From Bacteroidales bacterium (GTDB lineage Bacteria; Bacteroidota; Bacteroidia; Bacteroidales; JAADGE01): DNA of 42,520 nucleotides. The position numbers and the translations under genes were made by a program. Positions 15,802 through 25,939 of the stretch are shown in pieces. The stretch is from the NCBI GenBank assembly GCA_021648725.1, contig JAKISF010000029.1:1-42520 (forward strand), read 5' to 3'. The number at the start of each line of letters is the position of its first letter. Within the stretch, counting starts at the first letter, position 1. The notes beneath the pieces are model-generated. The model searched no databases. It was not told the DNA's origin and saw only the letters and a program-made list of their open reading frames with translations.

Positions 15802-16936
15802 ACATTTTTTGTGTGTCTTTTACTGCCTGTGAACTTTCGAAAAAATCTTTTGCAAAATTAAACGCATTTTCTGACATAGTATCATATTCTTCCTGTTTCA
15901 TTTCAATACATTTTTGAATTCTTGTTTGAAACTTTTCTTTATCATTCAAATTTATATCCCACCCGATTTTTTTTTCTTCAAGATTTTTCCAAGGTGTGTT
16001 TTTGCTCAAAACAACAGGACAAGAGGCAGAAAGGGCTTCAAAAACTGCATGCCCGTAATTTTCGTGTAATGTCGGGAATAAGAAAAAATGATAGTTTCTT
16101 AATGTGTTTTCAACCTCATCGTGGGACAGTTCTCCTTTAAATTTAACAGAAATGTTTTTCGGTAACGCAAAAATAATATTGTCACATTGTTTTTTATAAT
16201 CAAAGTCTTCCTCCGGACCAAAAATATCAAATACAACCTTTGTTTCGGTATTGAGCCCCTTTAACAACTCAATTGCAAATAAAAGGTTTTTCTTTTTTGA
16301 AATGCGAGAAATAAAAACAAATTTTGTTTCTGTTGTCTTTTTCTTTTTAAAATAGTTTTTTGGTTTTGTAGGAATATTCCCAACGTTAATAACTTTTGCT
16401 TTCTTACTAATCGTGTTTTTTATATCCTTTGCTTCATCTTGTGTTGTAGCATGCCATGTAATCCCGGAGTACAGTTTAAAAAGGCTGCTTAATTTTAAGA
16501 AACCGGATTTTTTTGTTTTTTTTAAATTTATTGCACCTTTTCCGAGCATCCCTCTCGGTGCCAAAATTACGGAACTTGGAAAAATGTGTTTTTTTGAAGC
16601 AATCAAGGGCAAAACAGAAAACCGAAAAGAAAAAAGACTGTTTAAATAGACCTTGTCGGGGTTTAGACTTTTTAAAATCTTTTTATAGCTTTTAATGTTT
16701 TGATTTCCCCGGGCTAAATAAGTTATTGTGTAATTCGTCCGTCTTATTGCTTTGTTAGTCTCAATGTTTTTATACGGGAACTCATCTCCTAAATCTCTGT
16801 CGGAAGTTACTATGTAAAAATCGAAAATGTGCGAAAGGGTATTTATAATATTTGCGACACTTCTTATTGGTCCTCCGGCTTTGTATCCGGGTAAAAACCA
16901 ATCAATAAATATTAATATTTTCGTTTTTTCTGACAT
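15788..16936 (-). CDS. Family 4 glycosyltransferase
   Basis: GT-B-fold retaining glycosyltransferase of 382 residues. The N-terminus ILIFIDWFLPGYKAGGPIRSV holds the GPIRSV loop common to WcaI/WbuB-like enzymes. The donor-binding half contains FVFISRISKKKNLLFAIELL (about 207-226), and the E(x7)E-like motif is in HENYGHAVFEALSASCPVV (about 292-310). The ATG at 16936 was preferred over the in-frame TTG nine bases upstream. It is the first gene of a compact three-gene polysaccharide operon and diverges from the large outer-membrane protein gene at 16995, so both share a short promoter region. Without flippase or polymerase genes in the window, the polymer type is unknown. Confidence 0.9.
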   Translation of the reverse strand: MSEKTKILIFIDWFLPGYKAGGPIRSVANIINTLSHIFDFYIVTSDRDLGDEFPYKNIETNKAIRRTNYTITYLARGNQNIKSYKKILKSLNPDKVYLNSLFSFRFSVLPLIASKKHIFPSSVILAPRGMLGKGAINLKKTKKSGFLKLSSLFKLYSGITWHATTQDEAKDIKNTISKKAKVINVGNIPTKPKNYFKKKKTTETKFVFISRISKKKNLLFAIELLKGLNTETKVVFDIFGPEEDFDYKKQCDNIIFALPKNISVKFKGELSHDEVENTLRNYHFFLFPTLHENYGHAVFEALSASCPVVLSKNTPWKNLEEKKIGWDINLNDKEKFQTRIQKCIEMKQEEYDTMSENAFNFAKDFFESSQAVKDTQKMFEDE

Positions 16937-16994
16937 TTGTTGCAATATTAGTAATTATTTTCGTTTTTTACTTACTGTAAGAATTTTATAATTA

Positions 16995-19900
16995 ATGAAG
17001 AAACATCTTTTGGTATTACTGCTGATTGTGTTTGTGCAAATTATTAATGCTCAAACTTTAACCAATCTTTTTGAAAAAGAAATTGAATTTGTTTCTGATA
17101 CAATAACATTTAATGCAACAGGGGTTGTTCCCGGAAGTTTAGAGGTTTATTTTCAGAACAAGCTCATTTCTTCCGACAGGTATATTGTAAACTATGCCGA
17201 AGCAACACTTTTGTTTAAACGCACGGCTTTGTTGCCCGAAAGAGCAATGCTTAAAATAAAATACCGTGTTTTTTTATTCAACTTTTATAGTTCATACTTT
17301 CATAAAAACATTAACTTATCGGAGGAAAATGTCGGCAAAAGCATTAAAAAAAGATATATTCCTGATGATGAACAAGAAAGCTTTCTTTCTAACTCTCAAC
17401 TAACAAAAGCGGGAAGCTTTTCAAGGGGAATAAATTTCGGAAACAATCAAGATGTTTCCGTTAATTCAAATTTTAACTTACAGTTGTCTGGAAAAATAAG
17501 CTCTGATGTTTCAATTTCTGCAAATATCTCAGACAACAATATCCCTGTTCAATCAGACGGAACATCTCAATATTTAAGAGAGTTTGACAAGGTTTTTATT
17601 GAACTGTCGTCAGAAAACAGCAAGCTGACAGTCGGAGACTTTGAAATAATCAAGCCGGCAGGCTATTTTATGAATTTTCATAAAAAGGTTCAAGGTGCCG
17701 GATTTTACACAAACATAGTAACAAAAAAAAATCATACTGTAGAAACAACATTAAACACAGCGGTATCAAAAGGAAATTTTAACCGACAGAAAATTATAGC
17801 AGTTGAAGGAAACCAAGGACCTTATAAGTTAGACGGCACAAACAACGAAATGTATGTTGTTGTTTTATCCGGAAGTGAAAAAATATATATTGACGGAGAA
17901 TTATTGTCTCGCGGATTTGAAAACGATTATATTATAGATTATAATTCTGCGGAACTTACATTTACGGCAAACAGACCGATTACGAAAGACACAAGAATTA
18001 TTGCTGAATTTGAATACTCCGAGTTGAGTTATGCTGAGTTTATAATAAGCTCCGAAACAAAAATTAAGAGAAAAAATTCAATGTTTTATATTAACCTTTT
18101 TTCTGACCAGGATGCAAAAAACCAAAATCTCCGACAAGACTTAACAGTCGAACAAAAATATCTTCTTAGCAATATCGGAGATAATTTATCTGAAGCCGTT
18201 GTTTATAATATTTCAAAAATTGATACATTTAATTCTAATGAAATTTTATACAGAAAAACAGACACGGTTGTGAATGCCGCAACTTTCGAAGATATATATG
18301 TTTTCTCTGCTGACAGCATTCCGGCAAACTACAGAATAGGATTTTCTTACGTGGGAGAAAACTCAGGATATTATACCAGAATTCAATCCGGAGCAAACGG
18401 AAGGGTATATGAATGGGTTGCTCCGGAAAACGGGATCTTACAAGGAAGTTACGAGCCGGTTAAAGTTCTCGTCAGCCCAAAGAAAAAACAAATGCTTAGT
18501 GCCGGAGGGAACTTTACGATAAAAAAGGCTGTTTTAAATTTTGAAACCGCGATTACAAATAACGATATAAATACATTTTCTGCAAAAGGAGACGAGGACA
18601 ATTTGGGTTATGCTTTTAAGCTGGGAATACGAAAAAATCTTTTAAAAAAAGATACCGGAGTTGTTAAATTGAATTTTGGTGCAGATTATTATTTTACACA
18701 TAAAAACTTTAATGCTTTTGAACCATTTAAAAGTACAGAATTTGAAAGAGATTGGAATCTGCCTTCTTTATACGGCACAAATAATGAGTCTGTTTTGAAT
18801 TTCTTTTTGGAATATAAGAAAAAAGATTTCGGAAAACTCGGATTATATACTGATATATTAGACAGGAAAAATAATTATTCAGGAAACAAAAATAAAATAT
18901 TTGTAGATGTTAATAAAAAAAAGTTGTCTTTTTTTGCTGATGTAAACCGATTAACAGCAACAGATACAGCCCACAAATCTGAATTTGTCAGGTATGATTT
19001 TAAGCTTGAAAGAAAAGGAAAAAACCTTACTGTCGGGTTAAGAAACTCCGGAGAAAAAAATGTTTTTTATTCATTGGGTAACAACAATCTCTCGCTTACT
19101 TCTTTTCGTTACAATCAACCGGAAATTTTTATTAAGGCTTCTGCAAAAGTTAATGCCCCGATTACTTTAAGCTATTCAAGCAGAGAAGATTTTCTTCCTC
19201 GAGAAAGTGGCTTGAACCTTAATTCTAAATCTCGTGATTACAAATTTTCAGGAGTAATTTTTAAAACATCTTCACAAAGATTAAAAACGAATATAACATA
19301 CAGAACCTTACATTTTGCAGATTCAAGCACAAACAAAAAAAGCGAAGAAAAAACATTAACAGGCAGGCTTGAACACAGCATAAAAATATATAAGGGAGCA
19401 ATATCAAGTTCGTTTTTTTTGGAACACGTTTCCGGAAATGAACTTGTCAGAGAGTTTTCTTACATAGAAGTGCAAAACGGACAAGGGATCTTTACCTGGG
19501 AGGATTTTAACGGTAACAGCATTAAGGAACTGAATGAGTTTGTAAAAGCAAACTTTCAAGATGAGGCAGACTATATTCGGGTTTCTTTGCCCACAAATCA
19601 ATACAGGCGTGTTTATAACCAAAGCCTTAATATTGTTTTCGGAGTAAATCCTCGTCGAATTTGGTTTAAAGAACGCGGAGTAAAAAAACTTTTGTCAAAC
19701 TTTTCAAATAAGTTTGCGTATAAACATAACCGAAAAATAAATAACAATTCTTCTTATTATAGTATACAGCTTCCGGACTCCGGACTGTTGTCATTAACAA
19801 GCAGATTAAACAATAATTTAAGATTAAATATTAAACCGACAAAAACAATTTTGAATCTTATTTACACACTAAACGAAAGTAAATTGTTATTGATTAACGG

Positions 19901-20432
19901 TGTTGATGCCAGAACAAACAGTTTTTACAACTTTGCGATAAGTCAAAAATTTGAAACATTTATTTTTTCTGATGTATTAAAGAAAGGGCAAAAAACTTAT
20001 AGTTCTGAGTTTTTTGAAGAAAACAATTACAACATCAACTACATTAGTAATCTGGCAACAGCAACATATAGGGTTAATAAAAAAACGGACTTGTCGGCAA
20101 ATTTTTCAATTAAAAATAAAAATAATATTTCCGGAGAAGAAAATGCAAATTTTTACTCTGTCGGCAGCGAGTATAAAGCCTCCGGTCAAAATCAAGGAAC
20201 TCTCATGCTAAAATTTGACTTTGTTAATATAAAATTTTCGGGAACAACAAACACCCCTGTTTCTTATGAAATGTTGGACGGCTTAATGCCCGGGAAAAAC
20301 TATATCTGGTCAGCCGGGTGGTATAAAAAAATTACAAAATATTTACAATTAGAATTGAATTATTCCGGAAGAAAGTCAGAAGAAAATAAAATAATTCATT
20401 CCGGAGGGTTAAGTGTAAGGGCCGTTTTTTGA
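16995..20432 (+). CDS. Very large outer-membrane beta-barrel-type protein, unknown function
   Basis: Exported protein of 1145 residues; the signal peptide is about 1-20 (VQIINAQ). The N-terminal part has an Ig-like unit (GSLEVYFQNKLISSDRYIV, LLPERAMLKIKYR). At about 140-230 there is a region like one seen in other large Bacteroidota surface proteins (LQLSGKISSDVSISANISDN, LTVGDFEIIKPAGYF). A second Ig-like unit follows at about 275-350 (EKIYIDGELLSRGFENDYII, DYNSAELTFTANRPIT). The rest, about 500-1145, alternates short strands and Asn/Lys-rich loops and ends in aromatic LSVRAVF, as barrel proteins do. It has loose resemblance to SprA-like T9SS translocon proteins, but it is far shorter and I do not claim orthology. 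It stands between a polysaccharide operon and two signalling phosphatases. Confidence 0.7.
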   Translation: MKKHLLVLLLIVFVQIINAQTLTNLFEKEIEFVSDTITFNATGVVPGSLEVYFQNKLISSDRYIVNYAEATLLFKRTALLPERAMLKIKYRVFLFNFYSSYFHKNINLSEENVGKSIKKRYIPDDEQESFLSNSQLTKAGSFSRGINFGNNQDVSVNSNFNLQLSGKISSDVSISANISDNNIPVQSDGTSQYLREFDKVFIELSSENSKLTVGDFEIIKPAGYFMNFHKKVQGAGFYTNIVTKKNHTVETTLNTAVSKGNFNRQKIIAVEGNQGPYKLDGTNNEMYVVVLSGSEKIYIDGELLSRGFENDYIIDYNSAELTFTANRPITKDTRIIAEFEYSELSYAEFIISSETKIKRKNSMFYINLFSDQDAKNQNLRQDLTVEQKYLLSNIGDNLSEAVVYNISKIDTFNSNEILYRKTDTVVNAATFEDIYVFSADSIPANYRIGFSYVGENSGYYTRIQSGANGRVYEWVAPENGILQGSYEPVKVLVSPKKKQMLSAGGNFTIKKAVLNFETAITNNDINTFSAKGDEDNLGYAFKLGIRKNLLKKDTGVVKLNFGADYYFTHKNFNAFEPFKSTEFERDWNLPSLYGTNNESVLNFFLEYKKKDFGKLGLYTDILDRKNNYSGNKNKIFVDVNKKKLSFFADVNRLTATDTAHKSEFVRYDFKLERKGKNLTVGLRNSGEKNVFYSLGNNNLSLTSFRYNQPEIFIKASAKVNAPITLSYSSREDFLPRESGLNLNSKSRDYKFSGVIFKTSSQRLKTNITYRTLHFADSSTNKKSEEKTLTGRLEHSIKIYKGAISSSFFLEHVSGNELVREFSYIEVQNGQGIFTWEDFNGNSIKELNEFVKANFQDEADYIRVSLPTNQYRRVYNQSLNIVFGVNPRRIWFKERGVKKLLSNFSNKFAYKHNRKINNNSSYYSIQLPDSGLLSLTSRLNNNLRLNIKPTKTILNLIYTLNESKLLLINGVDARTNSFYNFAISQKFETFIFSDVLKKGQKTYSSEFFEENNYNINYISNLATATYRVNKKTDLSANFSIKNKNNISGEENANFYSVGSEYKASGQNQGTLMLKFDFVNIKFSGTTNTPVSYEMLDGLMPGKNYIWSAGWYKKITKYLQLELNYSGRKSEENKIIHSGGLSVRAVF

Positions 20433-20547
20433 CATGAAAATTTGAAACCGGAAACATTGAAATTATATCGGGGAGAATAAAGTACAGATTTAATTTCTGT
20501 AAAAAATTTTCTTTTCTTAAAATTAATCTTTAAGTTAGTGCTTTGAA

Positions 20548-23193
20548 ATGAAGCTGTTAAAAAACATCCATAAAAGTCTGCTTTTTTTGGTAATATTTAT
20601 ATTATCTCTTAACCGGCTAACATCTCAAAACCTTGTGAAAAATGCTGCAATAGACCTTTCTCAAATCAGCATCGAAACCGAAAATATTCCCCTCAGCGGA
20701 AAATGGGAGTTTTATGACTCTGAACTTTACACCCCGACAGACTTTAACAATAATAAAATAAAGAAACCGACTTATCTTGAGGTTCCCTGTTTGTGGAATA
20801 AAAGCTTAGACCGAGGAGCAAAGGGATACGGAACGTACCGGTTAAAAATAAAATCTTTAAAAAAGGGGGAGCTATATGCAATAAATATTATCAGAATTCA
20901 ATCATCGTATAAAATTTGGATTAATAGTGTTTTGTTTCATACAAACGGTGTTGTAGGAAAAACCAAAAAAACATCTTCTGCAAAATGGTCTTCCGATGAT
21001 ATTATTTTTAAAGCAAATCAAGAAACTGCAGAAATAGTTATTCAAGTCAGCAATTTTTATCACAAAAAGGGCGGTATTGAAAACCCGTTAATATTCGGAA
21101 GGGCAGAAAATATTACCGAATATTCTTGGAGTATTTCTGCCATGACCATATTTTTATTGGGAGTGTTGCTGATTATGGCATCTTATCATTTGGCAATGTT
21201 CTTTTTCCGAAAAAATGATAAGTCAAATTTGTTTTTTGCATTAACATTAATATTTTCTGCTCTTTTCATCCTCGGAGACGGAGAGATATTAATTACAAAA
21301 ATATATCCTGAATTTAGTTGGGAAGTTCTTTTAAAAATAATTCATAGTGCCAATTATCTTAGGGTTTTGTTTTTTGTTCTCTTTATTTATGTCTCTTTTA
21401 AAGAATTTCTTAACAAATACGTTATTAATGCCGTAACAATAATTGTTGTTGCAATACAAATATTAATTATTGTAACTCCGGCAGCTATATACAGCCATGT
21501 TTTAATCGGGTTTTTTATTATTACCGCCTTTGTTTTAATATACTTAATTATCGGACAAATTAAAGCATTGGCTGCAAAAAAAGCCGGAGCTCTTTTCTCT
21601 TTTTTGGGAATTTTTATACTTATGCTGACTGTAATTAATGACATCCTTAAAGAATATCAAATTATACAAACAATTTCTCTCAGCACATTCGGGGTGTTTA
21701 TTTTTATTATTTTTCATTCTTACTTGATTTCAATTCAAAACTCAAAAGCTTTTCAGTTTATTAAAACCCTGACAGAAAAATTGCTTGTTCAAGGAAAAAT
21801 TAAAGATGCATTTTTTTCTGCAAAATCATACAATCTAAAAGCTCCCCTAAAAGCTATTTCGGAAGCAGTCGGTGCAGACAGGGCACTAATCTTTATTTCA
21901 CAGAAGAATGAGTGGGTTGCTACAAACGAATATATAAAAACAGAAGAAACGGTAAAAAGCATGAAAGTAAAAATGTTTTCAGAAAAAGAGAATGTTTACT
22001 TTTCTGCAATTAGTGTTAAAAAGGCTATTTCATCAAAGTCCCCCGTATATACATTGGGAACGGGAAATTTGAAAGCAAAAGAAATCGTTTATTTTGAAGA
22101 AGCCGGCATTAAGTCTGTTTTTGTTTATCCTTTCGAAAAAGACAGCGATGTTCCGGCACTTTTATATTTTGAAAATTACAATATAATACCGGGGTTTGTG
22201 GAGAAGAGTAATGAGATATTGCAAGCAATAATGCCGCAAGTTCTTATTTTTATGGATAATTATACGTCTTACAATAAGCTTAAAAAGTTTAATAAAAGCT
22301 TAGAAGAAAAGGTGCAAGAGGTAACAAAAGAAATTATGCTCAGAAATGTGGAATTAAAAAACATAAGAGAGAAAATTGAGCTACAAAACGACCAAACACA
22401 AAAAATTAAAGAAAACCTTGAAAAACAAAACCAAGAAATAAATGACGGGATTCAATATGCAGGAAAAATTCAATATGCTTTTTTGCCTAAAGAGCAAGAA
22501 ATTAAAGACGTTTTTCCTGACAGCTTTGTTTTTCTTAAGCTTCGAGATAATATCGGAGGAGATTTTTTCTGGTTTAAAAAAATTAATGATACAGAAAGCG
22601 TCTTTGTTGTTGCAGACTCTACCGGACATGGTGTTTCCGGAGCATTAATGTCTATTATCGGACATGAACTATTAAATGATGCCGTTTTATATAAAAAAAT
22701 CAAATCTCCTAAGCAAATTTTAAATGCTGTACAAACCGGCTTTTCCGAGCGAATTTCGAAAGAGGAAGAAGTCGGAGGAATTGACTTGGCTGTTATTTCC
22801 TATAATTCAGCAAAAAATGAAATTGTGTTTTCCGGAGCTCAAAATTCGATATACTTTGTGCATGAAAACAGCTTAGCAGAAATTAAAGGGTCTCCGGTTT
22901 CAATCGGCAACTCAAACTTTTCAGAAACAAAAAACGGAAACCGATATTATACAAACAGAAGAATTTCCGTAAAAAAAGGTGATGTTATATATTTATTTAC
23001 CGACGGGTTTATTGATCAGGTAGGAGCGTTATCGGGAAAAAAGTTTATGAAAAAACAATTTAGAAATTTATTAATGTCTGTTCATAAAGAATCTCCGGAT
23101 GTTCAAAAAAGAACACTGGAAAAAACATTGGATGCTTGGAAGTCCGAAGAAACACAAACAGACGACATATTAATTGCAGGAATTATATTTTGA
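20548..23193 (+). CDS. 7TM-DISM receptor with GAF-like region and SpoIIE/PP2C phosphatase
   Basis: Membrane receptor phosphatase of 881 residues. Signal peptide about 1-27. The periplasmic jelly-roll domain (about 40-185) resembles the sugar-binding fold of beta-galactosidase-type hydrolases (GKWEFYDSELYTPTDF, GYGTYRLKIKS). A seven-helix 7TMR-DISM membrane region spans about 192-400. A GAF-like cytoplasmic region lies at about 425-570 (GADRALIFIS, FVYPFEKD). A coiled coil runs to about 640. The PP2C domain has GGDFFWF, DSTGHGVSGALMS, GGIDLAVIS, FTDGFIDQ and the terminal QTDDILIAG, all catalytic Asp present. It should dephosphorylate a phospho-Ser/Thr partner on sensing a periplasmic, perhaps carbohydrate, ligand. 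It overlaps the next paralogue through TTGA. Confidence 0.9.
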   Translation: MKLLKNIHKSLLFLVIFILSLNRLTSQNLVKNAAIDLSQISIETENIPLSGKWEFYDSELYTPTDFNNNKIKKPTYLEVPCLWNKSLDRGAKGYGTYRLKIKSLKKGELYAINIIRIQSSYKIWINSVLFHTNGVVGKTKKTSSAKWSSDDIIFKANQETAEIVIQVSNFYHKKGGIENPLIFGRAENITEYSWSISAMTIFLLGVLLIMASYHLAMFFFRKNDKSNLFFALTLIFSALFILGDGEILITKIYPEFSWEVLLKIIHSANYLRVLFFVLFIYVSFKEFLNKYVINAVTIIVVAIQILIIVTPAAIYSHVLIGFFIITAFVLIYLIIGQIKALAAKKAGALFSFLGIFILMLTVINDILKEYQIIQTISLSTFGVFIFIIFHSYLISIQNSKAFQFIKTLTEKLLVQGKIKDAFFSAKSYNLKAPLKAISEAVGADRALIFISQKNEWVATNEYIKTEETVKSMKVKMFSEKENVYFSAISVKKAISSKSPVYTLGTGNLKAKEIVYFEEAGIKSVFVYPFEKDSDVPALLYFENYNIIPGFVEKSNEILQAIMPQVLIFMDNYTSYNKLKKFNKSLEEKVQEVTKEIMLRNVELKNIREKIELQNDQTQKIKENLEKQNQEINDGIQYAGKIQYAFLPKEQEIKDVFPDSFVFLKLRDNIGGDFFWFKKINDTESVFVVADSTGHGVSGALMSIIGHELLNDAVLYKKIKSPKQILNAVQTGFSERISKEEEVGGIDLAVISYNSAKNEIVFSGAQNSIYFVHENSLAEIKGSPVSIGNSNFSETKNGNRYYTNRRISVKKGDVIYLFTDGFIDQVGALSGKKFMKKQFRNLLMSVHKESPDVQKRTLEKTLDAWKSEETQTDDILIAGIIF

Positions 23194-25826
23194 AAACAGC
23201 ATTTACATATAAGTTTTATTTTCTGTTGCTTTTTGCATCAATCTTTTTTAATCCTGTTTTTGCTCAACAAGAAGCAAAAAAAGGGGTTATCGATTTGAAA
23301 AAATATAATTTTAAAGAAACAGGGATAATTGACTTAAACGGAACATGGGAGTTTTATCCGGAAAAACTATATACCCCTGCCGATTTTTCTTCGGGCTCTG
23401 TCAACAATGCAAAGTTTGTAAAAGTTCCCTCACTCTGGAACAAATCTTTTTTTAACAAAGAAGATAATTTCAATATCGGATACGGAACATATCATTTAAA
23501 AGTTTTAATTCCTGACAGCATCGGCATCCTTGCCCTTCGCCTAAAACGAATAGAAACGGCCTATGTGTTGTGGGTAAACAATGACACTTTGGTTCATTGC
23601 GGAAAAACAGCAGAAAAAGAAAATCTATATTCTCCGGCTCAAAATACACGATATAAGTTTTTTAATGCCTCCGGAAACTCTTTTGATATTACTGTGCAAG
23701 TTTCAAACTTCAGTCACAGAAAGGGCGGAATTGACAGTCCGATAAGCCTGGGCTTGCCCAACCAAATAACAAATAAAACAAAGACAAAAAGAGGTGTCGA
23801 AATTTTCATAGTCGGTGTTTTATTAATAATGGCAGTATTCCATTTCGGACTATACTTTGTAAAAAGAAAAGACTATTCTTTGCTGTTTTTCGGACTATTA
23901 TTAATTTCCGAAATAATCAGCATATCGGTAAACGGGGAGATGATACTTACGGCAACCTTTCCGGATATGTCGTGGGCAACATTAAAAAAGACAGATTATA
24001 TAAGCAACTTCATGCGATCAACATTTTTGGTCTTGTTTTTTTATAAAATATATGAAGAAGAAATATCGAAGCTGTATGTACAAATATTAATCGGCATAAA
24101 CCTTTCTCTTACTGTTTTTGTTTTATTTACCGACCTTTTAACATACTCTTTTACTCTTTTGGTTTTTATTGCCACGGCAACCCTTACAATGCTGTATATT
24201 ATATATGCACAAATCCGAGGAATTGTCAAGAAAAAAGAGGGGGCGTTAATACCGTTTTTGGGAACCTTCCTTTTACTGCTTTCGGCAGTAAATGATATTC
24301 TTTATGTTTCCGATATCATTGACACAATGTTTTTGACACCCGTAGGAATGTTTATTTTTATTTTTTCTCAATCTTATCTTCTCTCATTTAACTTTTCTAA
24401 TTTATATAAGAAAACAGAAGAGCTGAATAAAATGACAGCAGATTTAGATGATATTAAAAACAGCCTTCTCGAAAAGAAATCATTTGACTATGTAAGTTCT
24501 TTAGAAATACTTACCGAACACGCAACCGGAACAAGGGGAATTTTGTTTTCTGTTGCAGATAATACGGTTATTTATAAGTCCGAATTCCCTGAAATTGATT
24601 CTCGAACAGAAACAAAAGACAGATTTCCTTCAGAATTAATAAACGAAGTAATTGAAAAAGAAGAAATAATTGTTTCAAGCCCTGTCGGAAGTAAGTTGTT
24701 TAACTCTTCATACATTTCAAAATTCCGACCAAAATCGGCAGCGTGCCTTTCTCTAAAAGCTGCCGGAAAAACACGTGCTGTTTTATATTTTGAAAATGAA
24801 GAAAAAAAACACGTTTTTAATAAACAAAAAATTCAAGCTTTCAAACATGTTTCAGACCAAATTATCGGAACTATTGATAATGTGGATATGTATAAAGAAC
24901 TTGAAAGCTTAAGCTCTAATTTAGAAGGAATTATTTTAAGCAGAACAAAAGACGTAAGAAATCAGAACGAAATGCTTACGGAACAAAAAGATGAAATTGA
25001 GGCAATTAACCACGATTTGAACAAAACCCTGGATGAGGTAAATCAAAAAAATAAAATAATTAAAGACAGCATTGTTTATGCTAAATATTTGCAAGACGCA
25101 AACATTCCGGACGAAAAATATATCAATACACTATTCAAAGACAGCTTTGTTTTAAATAAACCCAAAGAAACTTTAGGCGGTGATTTTTATTGGGTTCACA
25201 ACAAAAAACAAGAAGACGAAGAAAAAATAATTTTTGCAATAGCAGATTGTACCGGACACGGTATTCCCGGAGCATTAATTTCTGTTATCGGCTACGATAT
25301 GCTAAACCATGTTGTTATTAACGAAAACACAGAAAAGCCGTCAGAAATTTTAAACCTCATGCAGGAAGAAATAGGGAAAAGATTAGCAAAAGATAATGAT
25401 GAGGAAATAAAAGACGGAATGGAGGCGGCCGTTATTACATACGACAAGACTGCAAATATTTTAGAATATGCCGGAGCAAGAATTAGTTTAGTAATTTTCC
25501 GAAACGGAAAAATGACAGAAGTTAAAGCAGACAGAATTTCAATCAGTGCGTTTCAACATGAAAAAATAAAAGGTCAAAAATTTGCAAACCATAAAATACA
25601 GCTAAAAAAAGATGATATCGTATATCTTTTTACCGACGGCTTTCAAGACCAGTTCGGAGGAGAAACCGACAGCAAGTTCATGAAGAAAAACTTTAGAAAA
25701 TTATTAGAAGAAGTTAATCAACGGGCATTCCCGGTTCAAAGAAGCCACATGCTTAAAACATTAAACCGATGGCAAGGAAAAAATATACAAAATGACGACA
25801 TTTTAGTTGTCGGTTTGAAATTCTAA
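23190..25826 (+). CDS. Second 7TM-DISM/PP2C receptor phosphatase (tandem paralogue)
   Basis: Same architecture as the preceding gene: signal peptide (about 1-26, ending PVFAQ), jelly-roll periplasmic domain (GTWEFYPEKLYTPADF, GYGTYHLKVL), seven membrane helices (about 205-410), a GAF-like region (ATGTRGILFSV), coiled coil and PP2C with GGDFYW, DCTGHGIPGALIS, DGMEAAV, FTDGFQDQFGG and NDDILVVG. I chose TTG at 23190 rather than the ATG at 23136: it starts a proper signal peptide and overlaps the upstream TGA as TTGA, whereas the ATG would add 18 residues rich in Arg/Asn inside the previous gene. Length is then 878 residues. The pair arose by tandem duplication and is probably translationally coupled, which would allow heteromeric or dual-input receptors. 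Confidence 0.9.
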   Translation: MKTAFTYKFYFLLLFASIFFNPVFAQQEAKKGVIDLKKYNFKETGIIDLNGTWEFYPEKLYTPADFSSGSVNNAKFVKVPSLWNKSFFNKEDNFNIGYGTYHLKVLIPDSIGILALRLKRIETAYVLWVNNDTLVHCGKTAEKENLYSPAQNTRYKFFNASGNSFDITVQVSNFSHRKGGIDSPISLGLPNQITNKTKTKRGVEIFIVGVLLIMAVFHFGLYFVKRKDYSLLFFGLLLISEIISISVNGEMILTATFPDMSWATLKKTDYISNFMRSTFLVLFFYKIYEEEISKLYVQILIGINLSLTVFVLFTDLLTYSFTLLVFIATATLTMLYIIYAQIRGIVKKKEGALIPFLGTFLLLLSAVNDILYVSDIIDTMFLTPVGMFIFIFSQSYLLSFNFSNLYKKTEELNKMTADLDDIKNSLLEKKSFDYVSSLEILTEHATGTRGILFSVADNTVIYKSEFPEIDSRTETKDRFPSELINEVIEKEEIIVSSPVGSKLFNSSYISKFRPKSAACLSLKAAGKTRAVLYFENEEKKHVFNKQKIQAFKHVSDQIIGTIDNVDMYKELESLSSNLEGIILSRTKDVRNQNEMLTEQKDEIEAINHDLNKTLDEVNQKNKIIKDSIVYAKYLQDANIPDEKYINTLFKDSFVLNKPKETLGGDFYWVHNKKQEDEEKIIFAIADCTGHGIPGALISVIGYDMLNHVVINENTEKPSEILNLMQEEIGKRLAKDNDEEIKDGMEAAVITYDKTANILEYAGARISLVIFRNGKMTEVKADRISISAFQHEKIKGQKFANHKIQLKKDDIVYLFTDGFQDQFGGETDSKFMKKNFRKLLEEVNQRAFPVQRSHMLKTLNRWQGKNIQNDDILVVGLKF

Positions 25827-25876
25827 CCATAAAGAACAAAACCCTGACGGATATTAAAAAAACGAAAGCCCGTAAA

Positions 25877-25908
25877 TTTTGCCTCACACAATATAAATTA
25901 TATCTTTG
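25877..25908 (+). promoter_or_regulatory. Promoter of the OmpH-like gene
   Basis: TTTTG (25877-25881), 19-nt spacer, TATCTTTG (25901-25908): a textbook Bacteroidota -33/-7 pair 31 nt before the ATG. It is the best promoter in the window and supports the phylum assignment. Confidence 0.8.
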
Positions 25909-25939
25909 CAAACATTTTAATATTAAAAACTTATAAAAA

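Noticed and set aside
20484-20515. Hairpin ACAGA...TCTGT after the large outer-membrane protein gene
   Set aside because: Only a 5-bp AT-rich stem and no direct T tract; too weak to call a terminator.
23136-23189. Upstream ATG extension of the second 7TM-DISM/PP2C gene
   Set aside because: It adds 18 polar residues before the signal peptide and lies in the previous gene; the TTG at 23190 gives the better protein.
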